Source: Xanthomonas albilineans (GTDB lineage: Bacteria > Pseudomonadota > Gammaproteobacteria > Xanthomonadales > Xanthomonadaceae). From it: a stretch of DNA of 64,000 nucleotides. The DNA lies in NCBI RefSeq assembly GCF_002939705.1, contig NZ_MDCB01000010.1:1-64000 (forward strand). Reading direction: 5' to 3'. A program made the translations under genes and the position numbers. The notes beneath the pieces were generated by a model that searched no databases, had not been told where the DNA came from, and saw only the letters and a list, made by a program, of their open reading frames with translations. Shown piece after piece: positions 16,581 to 25,850 of the stretch. Each line of letters begins with the position of its first letter. Positions within the stretch are counted from its first letter, which is position 1.

Positions 16581-18470
16581 ATGAATAATTCCACCGCCTG
16601 GATGGCGCTCTTGCTGCTGGCCGCCACTGCTCCGTTCCAGGCTGCGGCCCAGACCGCGCCACCGCGTGATGTGCCATTTGCCGGCACGTTGAAGATCGAT
16701 GTCGATGCCACCGATCTGCCGCATCGCATCTTTCGCGTGCGTACCACCATCCCGGCGACGCCAGGGCCGATGACCTTGCTGTATCCGCAGTGGATTCCCG
16801 GCAATCATTCGCCGACCGGGCCGCTCGACAAACTGGCCGGATTGATCATCAAGGCCAACGGCAAGGTATTGCCGTGGACGCGCGATCAGTTCGACGTGTA
16901 CGCGTTCAAGATCGAGGTGCCGGCCGGCGTCAACGAAATCGTCGCCGAGTATCAGTTTTTGTCCTCGCAGGGCAACGGCCAGGGCCAGGTGATGATGACT
17001 CCGGAGATGCTCAACCTGGAGTGGAACACCACCATGCTGTATCCGGCGGGTGTGTACGTGCGCAACATCATGACCCAAGCCAGCGTGACCTTGCCTGCGG
17101 GCTGGAGCTACGCCACGGCGTTGGACACCGCCACCCGTTCCGGCGACAGGGTGACGTTCAAACCGATCACGTTGGAAGATCTGGCCGATTCGCCGATGTT
17201 TGCCGGCAAGTACTACAAACGCATCGTGCTGGACGCAAAGAGTAAGGCGCCGGTGGCGCTGAATGTGTTCGCCGACAAGCCTGAAGCCTTGGACGCCAAG
17301 CCCGATGGGATCAAGGCGCATCAGGTGCTGGTGCAGCAGATGGACAAGCTATACGGCGCACGTCATTTCGATCACTACGAATTTTTGCTGGCGCTGAGCG
17401 AAAAACTTGGTCGCGTCGGCCTGGAGCATCATCGTTCCAGCGAAAACAGAGAGCCGTTGGATTATTTCACCGATTGGAACCAGAGCTGGCAAGTGCGCGA
17501 CCTGCTGCCGCACGAGTTCAATCACTCCTGGAACGGCAAGTATCGCCGTGGCGTCGACATCGCCACACCGAACTTCAACGTGCCGATGGGCGACAGCCTG
17601 TTGTGGATGTACGAGGGCCAGACCCAGTTCTGGGGCCAGGTGATCGCGGCGCGCTCGGGGTTGTGGACGCAGACGCAAGCGCGCGACGTACTCGCCAACG
17701 TCGCGGCGAGCTACCAGCGCGGCCATCCCGGCCTGACCTGGCGCGCACTGCAGGACACCACCAACGACCCGACCATCTCGCTGCGCCGGCCGCGCGCCTA
17801 TGACAGCTATCAATTGAGCGAGGACTATTACTCGGGTGGGCAAATGATGTGGCTGGAGGTCGATGCGAAGTTGCGCGAACTGAGCGGCGACAAACGCTCG
17901 CTGGACGATTTCGCCAAGGCATTCTTCGGCATGCACGACGGTGCCTGGGACGTCAATACCTACACCTTCGACGACATCGTCGTCGCGCTCAACGGTATTG
18001 CCAAGTATGACTGGGCCAGCTTCCTGCGCAGCCATCTCGACGGTCATGGCTCACTGGTCGGTGGTATCGAGGCCAGTGGTTGGAAACTCGTCTACACCGA
18101 GAAGCCGAACGAGGCCAGCACGAATACCGAATCGCGCGGCAAGAGCCTCAACCTGACCTATTCGTTGGGCCTATATCTGGACGAGCGGGGCGAGGTGGAT
18201 GATGTGCTATGGGATAGCCCGGCGTTCGCTGCCGGCATCATGGCTGGCAACCGCATCGTCGCGGTCGCTGGTCGCGAGTACAGCGCGGAAGCGCTCAAGC
18301 AGGCGATTACCGCAGCCAAGGGTGGTGGCGCGCCTCTGGAGCTGCTGGTCAAGCGTGGCGACCGCTACGACACGCTGCGTCTGGATTACCACGGCGGCTT
18401 GTTGTATCCGCATCTGGAACGCATCGCTGGCAAGCCGGATCGTTTGAGCGAGCTGTACAAGACGCGCTGA
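16581..18470 (+). CDS. M61-family metallopeptidase with PDZ domain, exported
   Basis: 629 residues. ATG 16581 follows GGGGAGAG and gives a signal peptide (MALLLLAATAPFQAAA). An N-terminal beta domain precedes the peptidase domain, with zinc motif HEFNHSW and the downstream Glu in WMYEGQTQFWG. A C-terminal PDZ domain lies near residues 520-610 (DSPAFAAGIMAGNRIVAVAG). The M61 family comprises glycyl aminopeptidases that act outside the cytoplasm. The catalytic residues are intact. It is monocistronic, downstream of the cyo terminator. Confidence 0.9.
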   Translation: MNNSTAWMALLLLAATAPFQAAAQTAPPRDVPFAGTLKIDVDATDLPHRIFRVRTTIPATPGPMTLLYPQWIPGNHSPTGPLDKLAGLIIKANGKVLPWTRDQFDVYAFKIEVPAGVNEIVAEYQFLSSQGNGQGQVMMTPEMLNLEWNTTMLYPAGVYVRNIMTQASVTLPAGWSYATALDTATRSGDRVTFKPITLEDLADSPMFAGKYYKRIVLDAKSKAPVALNVFADKPEALDAKPDGIKAHQVLVQQMDKLYGARHFDHYEFLLALSEKLGRVGLEHHRSSENREPLDYFTDWNQSWQVRDLLPHEFNHSWNGKYRRGVDIATPNFNVPMGDSLLWMYEGQTQFWGQVIAARSGLWTQTQARDVLANVAASYQRGHPGLTWRALQDTTNDPTISLRRPRAYDSYQLSEDYYSGGQMMWLEVDAKLRELSGDKRSLDDFAKAFFGMHDGAWDVNTYTFDDIVVALNGIAKYDWASFLRSHLDGHGSLVGGIEASGWKLVYTEKPNEASTNTESRGKSLNLTYSLGLYLDERGEVDDVLWDSPAFAAGIMAGNRIVAVAGREYSAEALKQAITAAKGGGAPLELLVKRGDRYDTLRLDYHGGLLYPHLERIAGKPDRLSELYKTR

Positions 18471-18962
18471 TGGCCGAGTGCGTCTGCCGATGCCGTGCGC
18501 GCTGAGGGCGGCATCGGTGGTCGCCACTCGTCGCCGCGTCGTTGTGACCGTATGGTGTGATCGTGTGTGCTTGGCATCGCCGAACGTGTGCTGGACATCG
18601 CATCGCGGCGCTTGCAGAGCGTTGCCTGTAGAGGTTGGAAGCGCTGCGCCATTCCCGGTATCGAATGGGCGAGATGCAGTAACAGGTGGCGACCTAGTGC
18701 CGTCGTGTACTGTGTGTGGCGCAATTTGCTCACACGCCATGCTGCGTGTCATCCGATGCATCATCGGTGCAATGGGGGCGAGTATTGCGTCGGTGCTGCT
18801 GTATCGTGCATTTGCTTTGGTGTGGATGCGCAAAATTTATGTCGTCACCGTGTAAGTTGATGTGGCGATGGATGGAATCTTTATGGGTGTGCGCTCTAGT
18901 GTAGAGCGCCCGGTTACATGGGCTCTCAATTCACTCGCGTTTCCCTGTGCAGGCCCTTCCCC
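18471..18962. other. Intergenic region without a supported gene
   Basis: About 490 bp between the M61 peptidase and the PLP-dependent synthase. Open frames on both strands have no family features and no good start signals. The promoter of the downstream gene presumably lies here. Confidence 0.5.
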
Positions 18963-20309
18963 ATGCAGTCGTCTTCTCATACGCGAGCTTCCGGTGCCGA
19001 TGTTCTGGAAGCTTCCGATCCCTTGCCGCAAAGCGGCGAAAACTTCGATCCCGCGCTGCTGTTCGGCAACCTCGACATGAACGTGCGACAGCGCGCGCGC
19101 TACGTCGATACGCTGGTCCAGCAGGATCGCCAGCATGCGCGCATGCCGTACCACCGCGAAATCGTCTCGCCTGCCGATCGTCAAGTGATGGTGCTCGATC
19201 GCGATACCGGCAAGGCGCAGCCCATGCTGATGTTCGGTTCCAACAACTATCTTGGCTTGGCCAATCATCCGCATGTGCGCGAGCGGGTCACCCGCACCAT
19301 CGCAAAATACGGCACCGGTATTGGTGGGCCGCCGTTTCTCAATGGATATCTCGGCATCACCCGCGAACTGGAACAGCGCCTGGCGGCGCACAAAGGCCAG
19401 GAAGACGCGATGATCTTTTCCAGTGGCTTTTCCGCCAACCTGGCGCTGCCGGGCGCACTGATGCGCGAAGGTGATCGGATGTACTACGACGCATATTCGC
19501 ATGCGTCGTGGTTCGATGGCTTGAAGCTGGCGGGCGTCAGCGCGCGTCGCTTCCCGCACAACGATCTGCAGCGGCTTTCGCACTGGCTGGGTCAGCATGA
19601 TTGCAGCGGCCGCGACGTGTTCGTCGCTGTCGAGGGCGTGTATTCGATGGATGGCGACCTGGCGCCGTTGGATCATCTGGTGACGCTGTGCAAGCGCCAT
19701 TCGGCGATGCTGGTGGTCGACGATGCGCACGGCACCGGTGTGCTCGGTGCGCATGGTGGTGGCAGCGGCGAGCACTTCGGCGTGGCGAAAGAGATCGACG
19801 TGTTGATGGGGACATTCAGCAAGACGCTGGCTGTCAACGGCGGCTTCGTCTGCGGCTCGCGCCCGCTGATCGAATATCTGCGCTGGATCTCGCGTTCTTA
19901 CATGTTTTCCGCTGCGTTGCCGCCCGCCACTATCGCTGCGGTGCATGGCGCATTGGACGTGATCGAAAGCGAGCCGGAGCGCATGTGTCAGTTACATGCC
20001 AATGCCGCTTCGCTGTGCGCGCGGCTCAACGCCTTGCGCTGGGGCTTGAACGTGTCCACACCCTCGGCGATTCTGATGGTGCATACCCCGGCGGACATGG
20101 ATGCCAAGGCGGCGGCGATGCGCTTGCATCAGTTGGGTATCTTCGTCAATCCGGTGCATTTCCCCGCAGTGCCGCGTGGACAGGAGCGCTTGCGGATCAG
20201 TGTGATGTCCACGCACACCTCGGAAGATCTGCAGTGTCTGGCCGACTGTATCGACCAAGTCTGGGACGAACACGCGCGCGGTGAGGCGCGGCTTCGCCAG
20301 GCTGCCTGA
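18963..20309 (+). CDS. PLP-dependent alpha-oxoamine synthase (KBL/BioF/CqsA-like)
   Basis: 448 residues from ATG 18963; an in-frame ATG at 18918 is possible and neither start has a strong Shine-Dalgarno. The fold-type I domain shows MFGSNNYLGLANHP, GTGIGGPPFLNGYLGITRELE, VVDDAHGTGVLG (PLP-binding Asp and His) and the Schiff-base Lys in GTFSKTLAVNGGF. Family members condense an amino acid with an acyl-CoA: 2-amino-3-oxobutyrate ligase, BioF, serine palmitoyltransferase, and the autoinducer synthases CqsA and LqsA. The extended N-terminus of about 60 residues resembles CqsA/LqsA or SPT more than BioF. No biotin, threonine or sphingolipid genes are beside it, so the substrate is open. Confidence 0.8.
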   Translation: MQSSSHTRASGADVLEASDPLPQSGENFDPALLFGNLDMNVRQRARYVDTLVQQDRQHARMPYHREIVSPADRQVMVLDRDTGKAQPMLMFGSNNYLGLANHPHVRERVTRTIAKYGTGIGGPPFLNGYLGITRELEQRLAAHKGQEDAMIFSSGFSANLALPGALMREGDRMYYDAYSHASWFDGLKLAGVSARRFPHNDLQRLSHWLGQHDCSGRDVFVAVEGVYSMDGDLAPLDHLVTLCKRHSAMLVVDDAHGTGVLGAHGGGSGEHFGVAKEIDVLMGTFSKTLAVNGGFVCGSRPLIEYLRWISRSYMFSAALPPATIAAVHGALDVIESEPERMCQLHANAASLCARLNALRWGLNVSTPSAILMVHTPADMDAKAAAMRLHQLGIFVNPVHFPAVPRGQERLRISVMSTHTSEDLQCLADCIDQVWDEHARGEARLRQAA

Positions 20310-20394
20310 TCGGCGTCGCAGCGCGCTTGCCGTTCTCGCCTGGCGAGACGCGCTGCGGTTACAGTGGGACATCCCGTTGTCGTCCGGATGTCCC

Positions 20395-21795
20395 ATGGTC
20401 AAGAGCGTCGTCAGCAAAGCCAAAACCGCCTACGTCTGTGGCGAATGCGGTGCCGACTACACGAAATGGCAGGGACAGTGCGCCGAGTGCGGTGCCTGGA
20501 ATACGCTGAGCGAGATCGTGCTGGAGCGCGCGACCGCAGCGAGCGTCCCAGCCGCTGCGCGGCGCGACGGCTGGGCCGGCAAGGCCGAAACGCCGAAAAT
20601 CACCGCGCTCAAGGATGTGGAGCAACGCTACCAGGCGCGCGTGTCCACTGGCATCGGCGAGTTCGACCGGGTACTCGGCGGTGGCTTGGTCGAAGGCGCG
20701 GTGGTGCTGATCGGCGGCGATCCGGGCATCGGCAAGTCCACCTTGTTGCTGCAGGCGCTGGCGAAGATGGCCAGCACGTTGCCGGTGCTGTACGTGACCG
20801 GCGAGGAATCGCTGGCGCAGGTGGCCGGGCGCGCGGTGCGCCTGGACTTGCCGCTGGACGGCCTCAAGGCATTGGCCGAGACGGGTATCGAACACATCCT
20901 GCAGCACGCCAGCGCCGCGCGGCCGAAGTTGATGGTGGCCGACTCGGTGCAGACCCTGTGGACCGAGGCGCTGAGCGCCGCGCCCGGGTCGGTCAGCCAG
21001 GTGCGCGAGAGCGCGGCGCGACTGGTGCGCTATGCCAAGGAGACCGGCACCGCGGTGTTTCTGGTCGGTCATGTCACCAAGGAGGGCGGCATCGCCGGTC
21101 CGCGTGTGCTCGAACACATGGTCGATGCGGTGCTGTACTTCGAGGGCGAGAGCGGTAGCCGCTTCCGCCTCTTGCGCGCGTTCAAGAACCGCTTCGGCGC
21201 GGTCAACGAACTGGGCGTGTTCGCGATGGGCGAGAAGGGGCTGAAGGAAGTCTCCAATCCATCGGCGATTTTCCTGTCCGGTGGCAGTGCGCACCAGCCC
21301 GGCAGTTGCGTGATGGTCACGCGCGAAGGCACGCGCCCGCTGATGGTGGAAGTGCAGGCGTTGGTGGATACTTCGCCACTGTCCAACCCGCGTCGGGTTG
21401 CGGTGGGTCTGGAACAGAACCGATTGGCGATGCTGCTAGCGGTGCTGCATCGGCATGGCGGCATCGTGGTCGGCGACCAGGATGTGTTCGTCAACGTGGT
21501 CGGTGGCATTCGCGTGCAGGAGACCGCCGCCGATCTCCCTGTGCTGCTGGCGGTGCTGTCCTCGTTGCGCGACCGGCCATTGGCGGAGAAGACCATCGCC
21601 TTCGGCGAGGTCGGCCTGTCCGGCGAGATCCGCCCGGTACCCAACGGCGAGGATCGGCTGCGCGAGGCGGCCACGCATGGGTTCAAGCGCGCCATCGTGT
21701 CCAAGGCCAATGCGCCCAAGATCGGCACGGTCAAGGGTATGGAGGTGATCGCGGTGGAGCGGCTGGCGCAGGCGCTGGAGGCGGCGAGCGCTTAG
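20395..21795 (+). CDS. radA: DNA repair protein RadA (Sms)
   Basis: 466 residues. ATG 20395 was chosen because the protein then opens with the RadA zinc finger (CGECGADYTKWQGQCAECG). The RecA-like ATPase domain has Walker A GDPGIGKSTLL and the RadA-specific FKNRFG motif. A C-terminal Lon-like domain follows. RadA promotes branch migration in recombinational repair in the cytoplasm. It is monocistronic and of normal length. Confidence 0.95.
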   Translation: MVKSVVSKAKTAYVCGECGADYTKWQGQCAECGAWNTLSEIVLERATAASVPAAARRDGWAGKAETPKITALKDVEQRYQARVSTGIGEFDRVLGGGLVEGAVVLIGGDPGIGKSTLLLQALAKMASTLPVLYVTGEESLAQVAGRAVRLDLPLDGLKALAETGIEHILQHASAARPKLMVADSVQTLWTEALSAAPGSVSQVRESAARLVRYAKETGTAVFLVGHVTKEGGIAGPRVLEHMVDAVLYFEGESGSRFRLLRAFKNRFGAVNELGVFAMGEKGLKEVSNPSAIFLSGGSAHQPGSCVMVTREGTRPLMVEVQALVDTSPLSNPRRVAVGLEQNRLAMLLAVLHRHGGIVVGDQDVFVNVVGGIRVQETAADLPVLLAVLSSLRDRPLAEKTIAFGEVGLSGEIRPVPNGEDRLREAATHGFKRAIVSKANAPKIGTVKGMEVIAVERLAQALEAASA

Positions 21796-21925
21796 CGGTA
21801 TGTGCATGCACGCAGTGGTGACATGTCCAGCGGCATGGCGGGCTGACCGGCAATGTCGTCAACGCTGACGCGCTATTTTTTGTTATCAGGCACCATGCAG
21901 CCACACGGCGGCCCAGGAGCAAACG

Positions 21926-22753
21926 ATGAAGCCCGGCAATGCAGCCAGAGAGCAATGGCGCCTGGGACCAGGCATTCGTAGACAACTCGTGCTTCTCTAT
22001 CTTCATGGGTTCTCGGCGAGTCCCGGCGATGCCGGCGATCTGCCGGAGCAGATGGCGCAGGCGCTGGGTGCCAATCTCTACGTCCACCGCTGGCCGGGGC
22101 ACGGTGAAGCCGCGCCGGACGCGATGCACGGGCTCACCCGTGGGCGCCTGGAGACATCGGCTCTGGAGGCACTGGATCGAGCCTGCGCGATGGGGGATGT
22201 CGTTGCGATCGTCGGATCCTCGCTCGGCGCCACGCTGGGACTCTGGCTTGCGGCCACGCGGCCTGCGGATGTTGGCGCTGTCGTTGCGTGGTCGCCCGCG
22301 GTGGAGGCTGCCGACCCTGGGTTCCTGGACCAGTTGTGCGCGGCGACCGAGCCGTTGAAGGTGCCCGGAGAGCGTTCGCCGACGGTCCAAGCCTACTGGT
22401 CGCAGTGGATACATCCCGATGGCTTCAACGCGCTGCGCGATACGCTCAGTGCAAACGCGGCCGATCCGCCGTGGTCCAGGGTGAAATGCCCGGTGTTTCT
22501 CGGCTATTACCGTGATGCAACTGGAGCAGAAGATCGCACGGCATCCGTGCCTGCGATGTTGTCCATGTTCGATGCACTGGGAACGCGCCCGCAGCACAAA
22601 CGCGCACTGCCGTTCGCCGCCGCGGCTCATGCCATCGGGTCGCCGTATAAATCGCAGCTTGCCGTTGCGGTGGCGACGGCTTCGGTAGAGTTCTTGAATG
22701 AAATGCTGCCATGCGTGGTTAAAGCCAGCGCTGTTCAAGCCAGCGCGGGATAA
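21926..22753 (+). CDS. Alpha/beta hydrolase
   Basis: 275 residues from ATG 21926 (GGAGC 9 bp before). It has the early strand and oxyanion turn LYLHGFSASPGD, the nucleophile elbow GSSLGAT, and a late His in AAAAHAIGSP. It resembles serine esterase or carboxylesterase-type hydrolases. The substrate is unknown. Its 3' end converges on the aldonate dehydratase gene. Confidence 0.75.
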   Translation: MKPGNAAREQWRLGPGIRRQLVLLYLHGFSASPGDAGDLPEQMAQALGANLYVHRWPGHGEAAPDAMHGLTRGRLETSALEALDRACAMGDVVAIVGSSLGATLGLWLAATRPADVGAVVAWSPAVEAADPGFLDQLCAATEPLKVPGERSPTVQAYWSQWIHPDGFNALRDTLSANAADPPWSRVKCPVFLGYYRDATGAEDRTASVPAMLSMFDALGTRPQHKRALPFAAAAHAIGSPYKSQLAVAVATASVEFLNEMLPCVVKASAVQASAG

Positions 22754-22955
22754 GCAAACGGCAGGAAATCGTAGATGTCGAGCAGGCTGTGGGGGACGAT
22801 GGTGCAGGGCAACCGGCTGAGATCATGATGCTGCGGTGACGCGCAGGCGCGTCCGATTGCACGTGGTGGCTGGCGTCGTTCGAGGTTGCTGTCAGCAGCG
22901 CACAGCGACACGCTGCAGGTGCCGCTGAAACCGCTCCTGCATTGGAGTCCAGCGC

Positions 22956-24680
22956 CTAATGCGAATCGCGCGCGACCTCTGCGCCGCTGCCGCCGACCAG
23001 AAAATCCAGGTCCGCCCCCAGATGTGCTTGTTGCACGTGCTCCACGTACAGCTTGCTCCAGCCGCGCGTCGGGGCGGGCAACGGGGTCCATTCGCTGCGT
23101 CGGCGTAGCAGTTCCTCGTCGCTCACTTCCAGATGCAGCGAGCGGCCGGGAACGTCGAGTTCGATGATGTCGCCGTCGCGCACCAGTGCCAGCGTGCCGC
23201 CGGTGGCGGCCTCGGGCGAGGCGTGCAGCACCACGGTGCCATAGGCGGTGCCGCTCATGCGTGCGTCGGAGATGCGCACCATGTCGGTGATGCCGGCGCG
23301 CAGCAGTTTCGGTGGTAGCGGCATGTTGCCGACCTCGGCCATGCCGGGGTAGCCGCGCGGGCCGCAGTTCTTCAGCACCATGATGCAGTCGGCGTCGATG
23401 TCCAGCGCTTCGTCGTCGATACGCGCTTTCATGTCTTCGATGCTCTCGAATACCACCGCGCGGCCACGGTGCCGCAACAGGTGCGACGAGGCGGCGGAGG
23501 GTTTGATGACCGCGCCGTCCGGGGCCAGATTGCCACGCAGCACGGCGATACCGGCCTGCTCGCGGAACGGCGCATCCAGTGCGTGGATCACCGCGCGGTT
23601 CCAGCACGGTGCCTGCACGACGTTCTCGCCCAGGGTGCGACCGTTGACGGTGCGCGCATCCAGGTCCAGTTCGGCGCCGAGTTCGCGCATCACCGCCGGC
23701 AGTCCGCCAGCGTAGTAAAAATCTTCCATCAGATAATCGCCCGATGGCTTCAAATTGACCAGGCACGGCAGGCGCGAGCCTAATTGGTCCCAGTCGTCCA
23801 GGCTCAGCGGCACCCCGATGCGACCGGCGAGGGCAAGCAGGTGGAGCACGGCATTGGTGGAACCACCGATGGCGGCGTTGACCTTGATCGCGTTGGCGAA
23901 CGCCTGCCTGGTCAGAATCTGCGACATGCACAGGTCTTCTTCCACCATTTGCACGATGCGCCGACCGCTGAGCCGCGCCAGCCGCGCGCGGCGCGCATCC
24001 ACGGCCGGGATCGCCGCATTTTCGGGCAGCGACATGCCCAGTGCCTCGACCATGCTGGCCATGGTCGAGGCGGTGCCCATGGTCATGCAGCTGCCTTTGG
24101 AGCGTTGCATGCAGGCTTCCGCTTCGACGAACTCCTCCTGCGCCAGAGTGCCGGCGCGGACCATCTCCGACATCTGGATCACCCCGGTGCCCGAGCCCAG
24201 CGGCTGTCCGCGCCAGTTGCCCGACAACGAGGGGCCACCGGATACGCCGATGGTCGGCAGGTCGACGCTGGCCGCTCCCATCAGCAGGGACGGTGTGGTC
24301 TTGTCGCAGCCCATCAACAGCACCACGCCATCCAGCGGATTGGCGCGGATCGATTCCTCCACGTCCATGCTGGCCAGATTGCGGAACAGCATCGCGGTCG
24401 GTCGCATCTGCGTCTCGCCCAGCGACATCACCGGGAATTCCAGCGGAAATCCGCCGGCTTCGTAGACGCCGCGTTTGACGTGTTCGGCCAGTTCACGCAG
24501 ATGGCCGTTGCATGGGGTCAGTTCCGACCAAGTATTGCAGATGCCGATCACCGGGCGGCCATCGAACATGTCGTGCGGATGGCCTGCACTCTTGAGCCAG
24601 CTGCGATAGTAAAAGCCTTGCTTGCCTTCGCGTCCGAACCAGGCCTGGCTGCGGCGTGGCGGTTTGCTGGGTGAGCCCAT
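22956..24680 (-). CDS. IlvD/EDD-family sugar-acid dehydratase, probably L-arabinonate dehydratase
   Basis: 574 residues. ATG 24680 (MGSPSKPPRRSQAWFGREGK) matches sugar-acid dehydratase N-termini better than the longer frame to 24767. The cluster-binding Cys residues lie in GICNTWSELTPCNGH, MGCDKTTP and KGSCMTMGTAS. GYPGMAEVGNMPLP and DARMSGTAYGTVVLH are typical of the arabinonate/xylonate branch of the family rather than biosynthetic IlvD. The likely reaction is L-arabinonate to 2-keto-3-deoxy-L-arabinonate, from family plus context (GH51 arabinosidase, arabinose-type ABC importer, AraD1). It is divergent from the SDR gene across an operator-like palindrome. D-xylonate or L-fuconate are possible alternative substrates. 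Confidence 0.85.
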   Translation of the reverse strand: MGSPSKPPRRSQAWFGREGKQGFYYRSWLKSAGHPHDMFDGRPVIGICNTWSELTPCNGHLRELAEHVKRGVYEAGGFPLEFPVMSLGETQMRPTAMLFRNLASMDVEESIRANPLDGVVLLMGCDKTTPSLLMGAASVDLPTIGVSGGPSLSGNWRGQPLGSGTGVIQMSEMVRAGTLAQEEFVEAEACMQRSKGSCMTMGTASTMASMVEALGMSLPENAAIPAVDARRARLARLSGRRIVQMVEEDLCMSQILTRQAFANAIKVNAAIGGSTNAVLHLLALAGRIGVPLSLDDWDQLGSRLPCLVNLKPSGDYLMEDFYYAGGLPAVMRELGAELDLDARTVNGRTLGENVVQAPCWNRAVIHALDAPFREQAGIAVLRGNLAPDGAVIKPSAASSHLLRHRGRAVVFESIEDMKARIDDEALDIDADCIMVLKNCGPRGYPGMAEVGNMPLPPKLLRAGITDMVRISDARMSGTAYGTVVLHASPEAATGGTLALVRDGDIIELDVPGRSLHLEVSDEELLRRRSEWTPLPAPTRGWSKLYVEHVQQAHLGADLDFLVGGSGAEVARDSH

Positions 24681-24784
24681 GCTGGCGTTCCTCGTGTCCG
24701 GGTCGCCGGGTTCCGCCTGTGTGCAAGCCGCCCCCGGATGCTTTACGCAGATGATGCTAGCGGGCATATTGATACATGAAAAAT

Positions 24785-24812
24785 AACAAATATCTGGTTA
24801 ACGATATTTGTT
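24785..24812. promoter_or_regulatory. Operator-like palindrome between the dehydratase and SDR genes
   Basis: Perfect 10-bp inverted repeat AACAAATATC (24785-24794) / GATATTTGTT (24803-24812) with an 8-bp spacer, in an AT-rich patch of the divergent intergenic region. The right half recurs exactly at 26874-26883 before the AraD1 gene. Size and symmetry suit a dimeric regulator such as the LysR protein encoded nearby (ATAT-centred, LysR-box-like). Binding is inferred. Confidence 0.65.
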
Positions 24813-24851
24813 TTTACATGCGGCAACCCCATTCATCTAGAGCGAAACGGC

Positions 24852-25649
24852 ATGGACAACTCGGCAAACGCAGCGTCTTCTTCCCATGCTCAGGCAACAT
24901 ACGGCAGCTTGCGTGGGCGTCGGGTGTTCATCACCGGTGGCGGCTCGGGCATTGGCGCGGCGTTGGTCGAGGCCTTCGCTGTGCAGGGCGCGCAGGTGGC
25001 GTTCGTGGATGTTGCCGCCGAGGCCAGCGCGGCGCTGGTCGAGCGTCTGGCTGCCGCTGGCCTGGTCAAGCCGTGGTGGCGCCGTTGTGACGTCACCGAT
25101 GTGGTGGCGCTGCAAGCGGCGATCGGCGAGGCGGCGACCGAGCTGGGCGATTTCCATGTGCTGCTCAACAACGTCGGCAGCGACGACCGCCACGCGTTGG
25201 ACGCGGTGACCCCGGCGTACTGGGAGCGCTGCGTGGCGATCAACCAGCGTGCCGCGTTTTTCGCTATCCAGGCGGTGGTGCCTGGCATGCGTCGGCTCGG
25301 TGGCGGCGCCATCGTCAACCTCGGCTCCACCGGCTGGCAGACCAAGACCGGTGGTTATGCGGTCTACGCCACCGCCAAGTCGTCGGTGAACGGTCTCACC
25401 CGTGGCCTGGCGCGCGAACTGGGCGCAGCGCGGATCCGCATCAATGTGCTGACCCCGGGCTGGGTGATGACCGAACGCCAGATCACGCTGTGGCTGGACG
25501 AGGCCGGCGAGCGCGAGTTGGCCCGCAACCAGTGTTTGCCCGATAAAGTGATGCCGGAAGACATTGCGCGCATGGCCTTGTTTCTGGCCTCGGACGAGGC
25601 GCGTGCGATCACCGCGCAGGAGTTCGTGGTGGATGCCGGTTGGACTTGA
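24852..25649 (+). CDS. SDR aldose 1-dehydrogenase (L-arabinose/D-xylose type)
   Basis: 265 residues. The NAD(P) loop GGGSGIGAAL, NNVGSDDRH, and the catalytic Ser (LGSTGW) and Tyr-x3-Lys (YATAK) are all present. The motifs NDDRH-like, PGWVMTERQ and VVDAGWT match the Caulobacter XylB and L-arabinose 1-dehydrogenase group as I recall them. It would oxidise the pentose to its lactone in the cytoplasm, the first step of the non-phosphorylative route. It could instead oxidise the 2-keto-3-deoxy acid, as SDRs do in the L-fucose pathway. ATG 24852 lies 40 bp after the operator-like palindrome. Confidence 0.8.
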   Translation: MDNSANAASSSHAQATYGSLRGRRVFITGGGSGIGAALVEAFAVQGAQVAFVDVAAEASAALVERLAAAGLVKPWWRRCDVTDVVALQAAIGEAATELGDFHVLLNNVGSDDRHALDAVTPAYWERCVAINQRAAFFAIQAVVPGMRRLGGGAIVNLGSTGWQTKTGGYAVYATAKSSVNGLTRGLARELGAARIRINVLTPGWVMTERQITLWLDEAGERELARNQCLPDKVMPEDIARMALFLASDEARAITAQEFVVDAGWT

Positions 25650-25850
25650 TGCACATGCCTGCGTGCGCAGTTGGGGGTTCTACTGGTGACGGTTGTTGTC
25701 GCAGGGACGGTAGTCCGACAGGATCGCTGTGTCTGGTGGGTTCTTAATGTGTGCGTTTGTGTGTGCGTTTGCGGCGACCAACCGCGCTTCTATAGCGAGC
25801 GTGCAGGGACGCGGTAGACGTGTGCATTGTCCTTGCTTGCGGCGCTGGCG

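Noticed and set aside
18207-18833. 208-residue minus-strand ORF after the M61 peptidase
   Set aside because: Overlaps the M61 PDZ region antisense and has no protein-like pattern.
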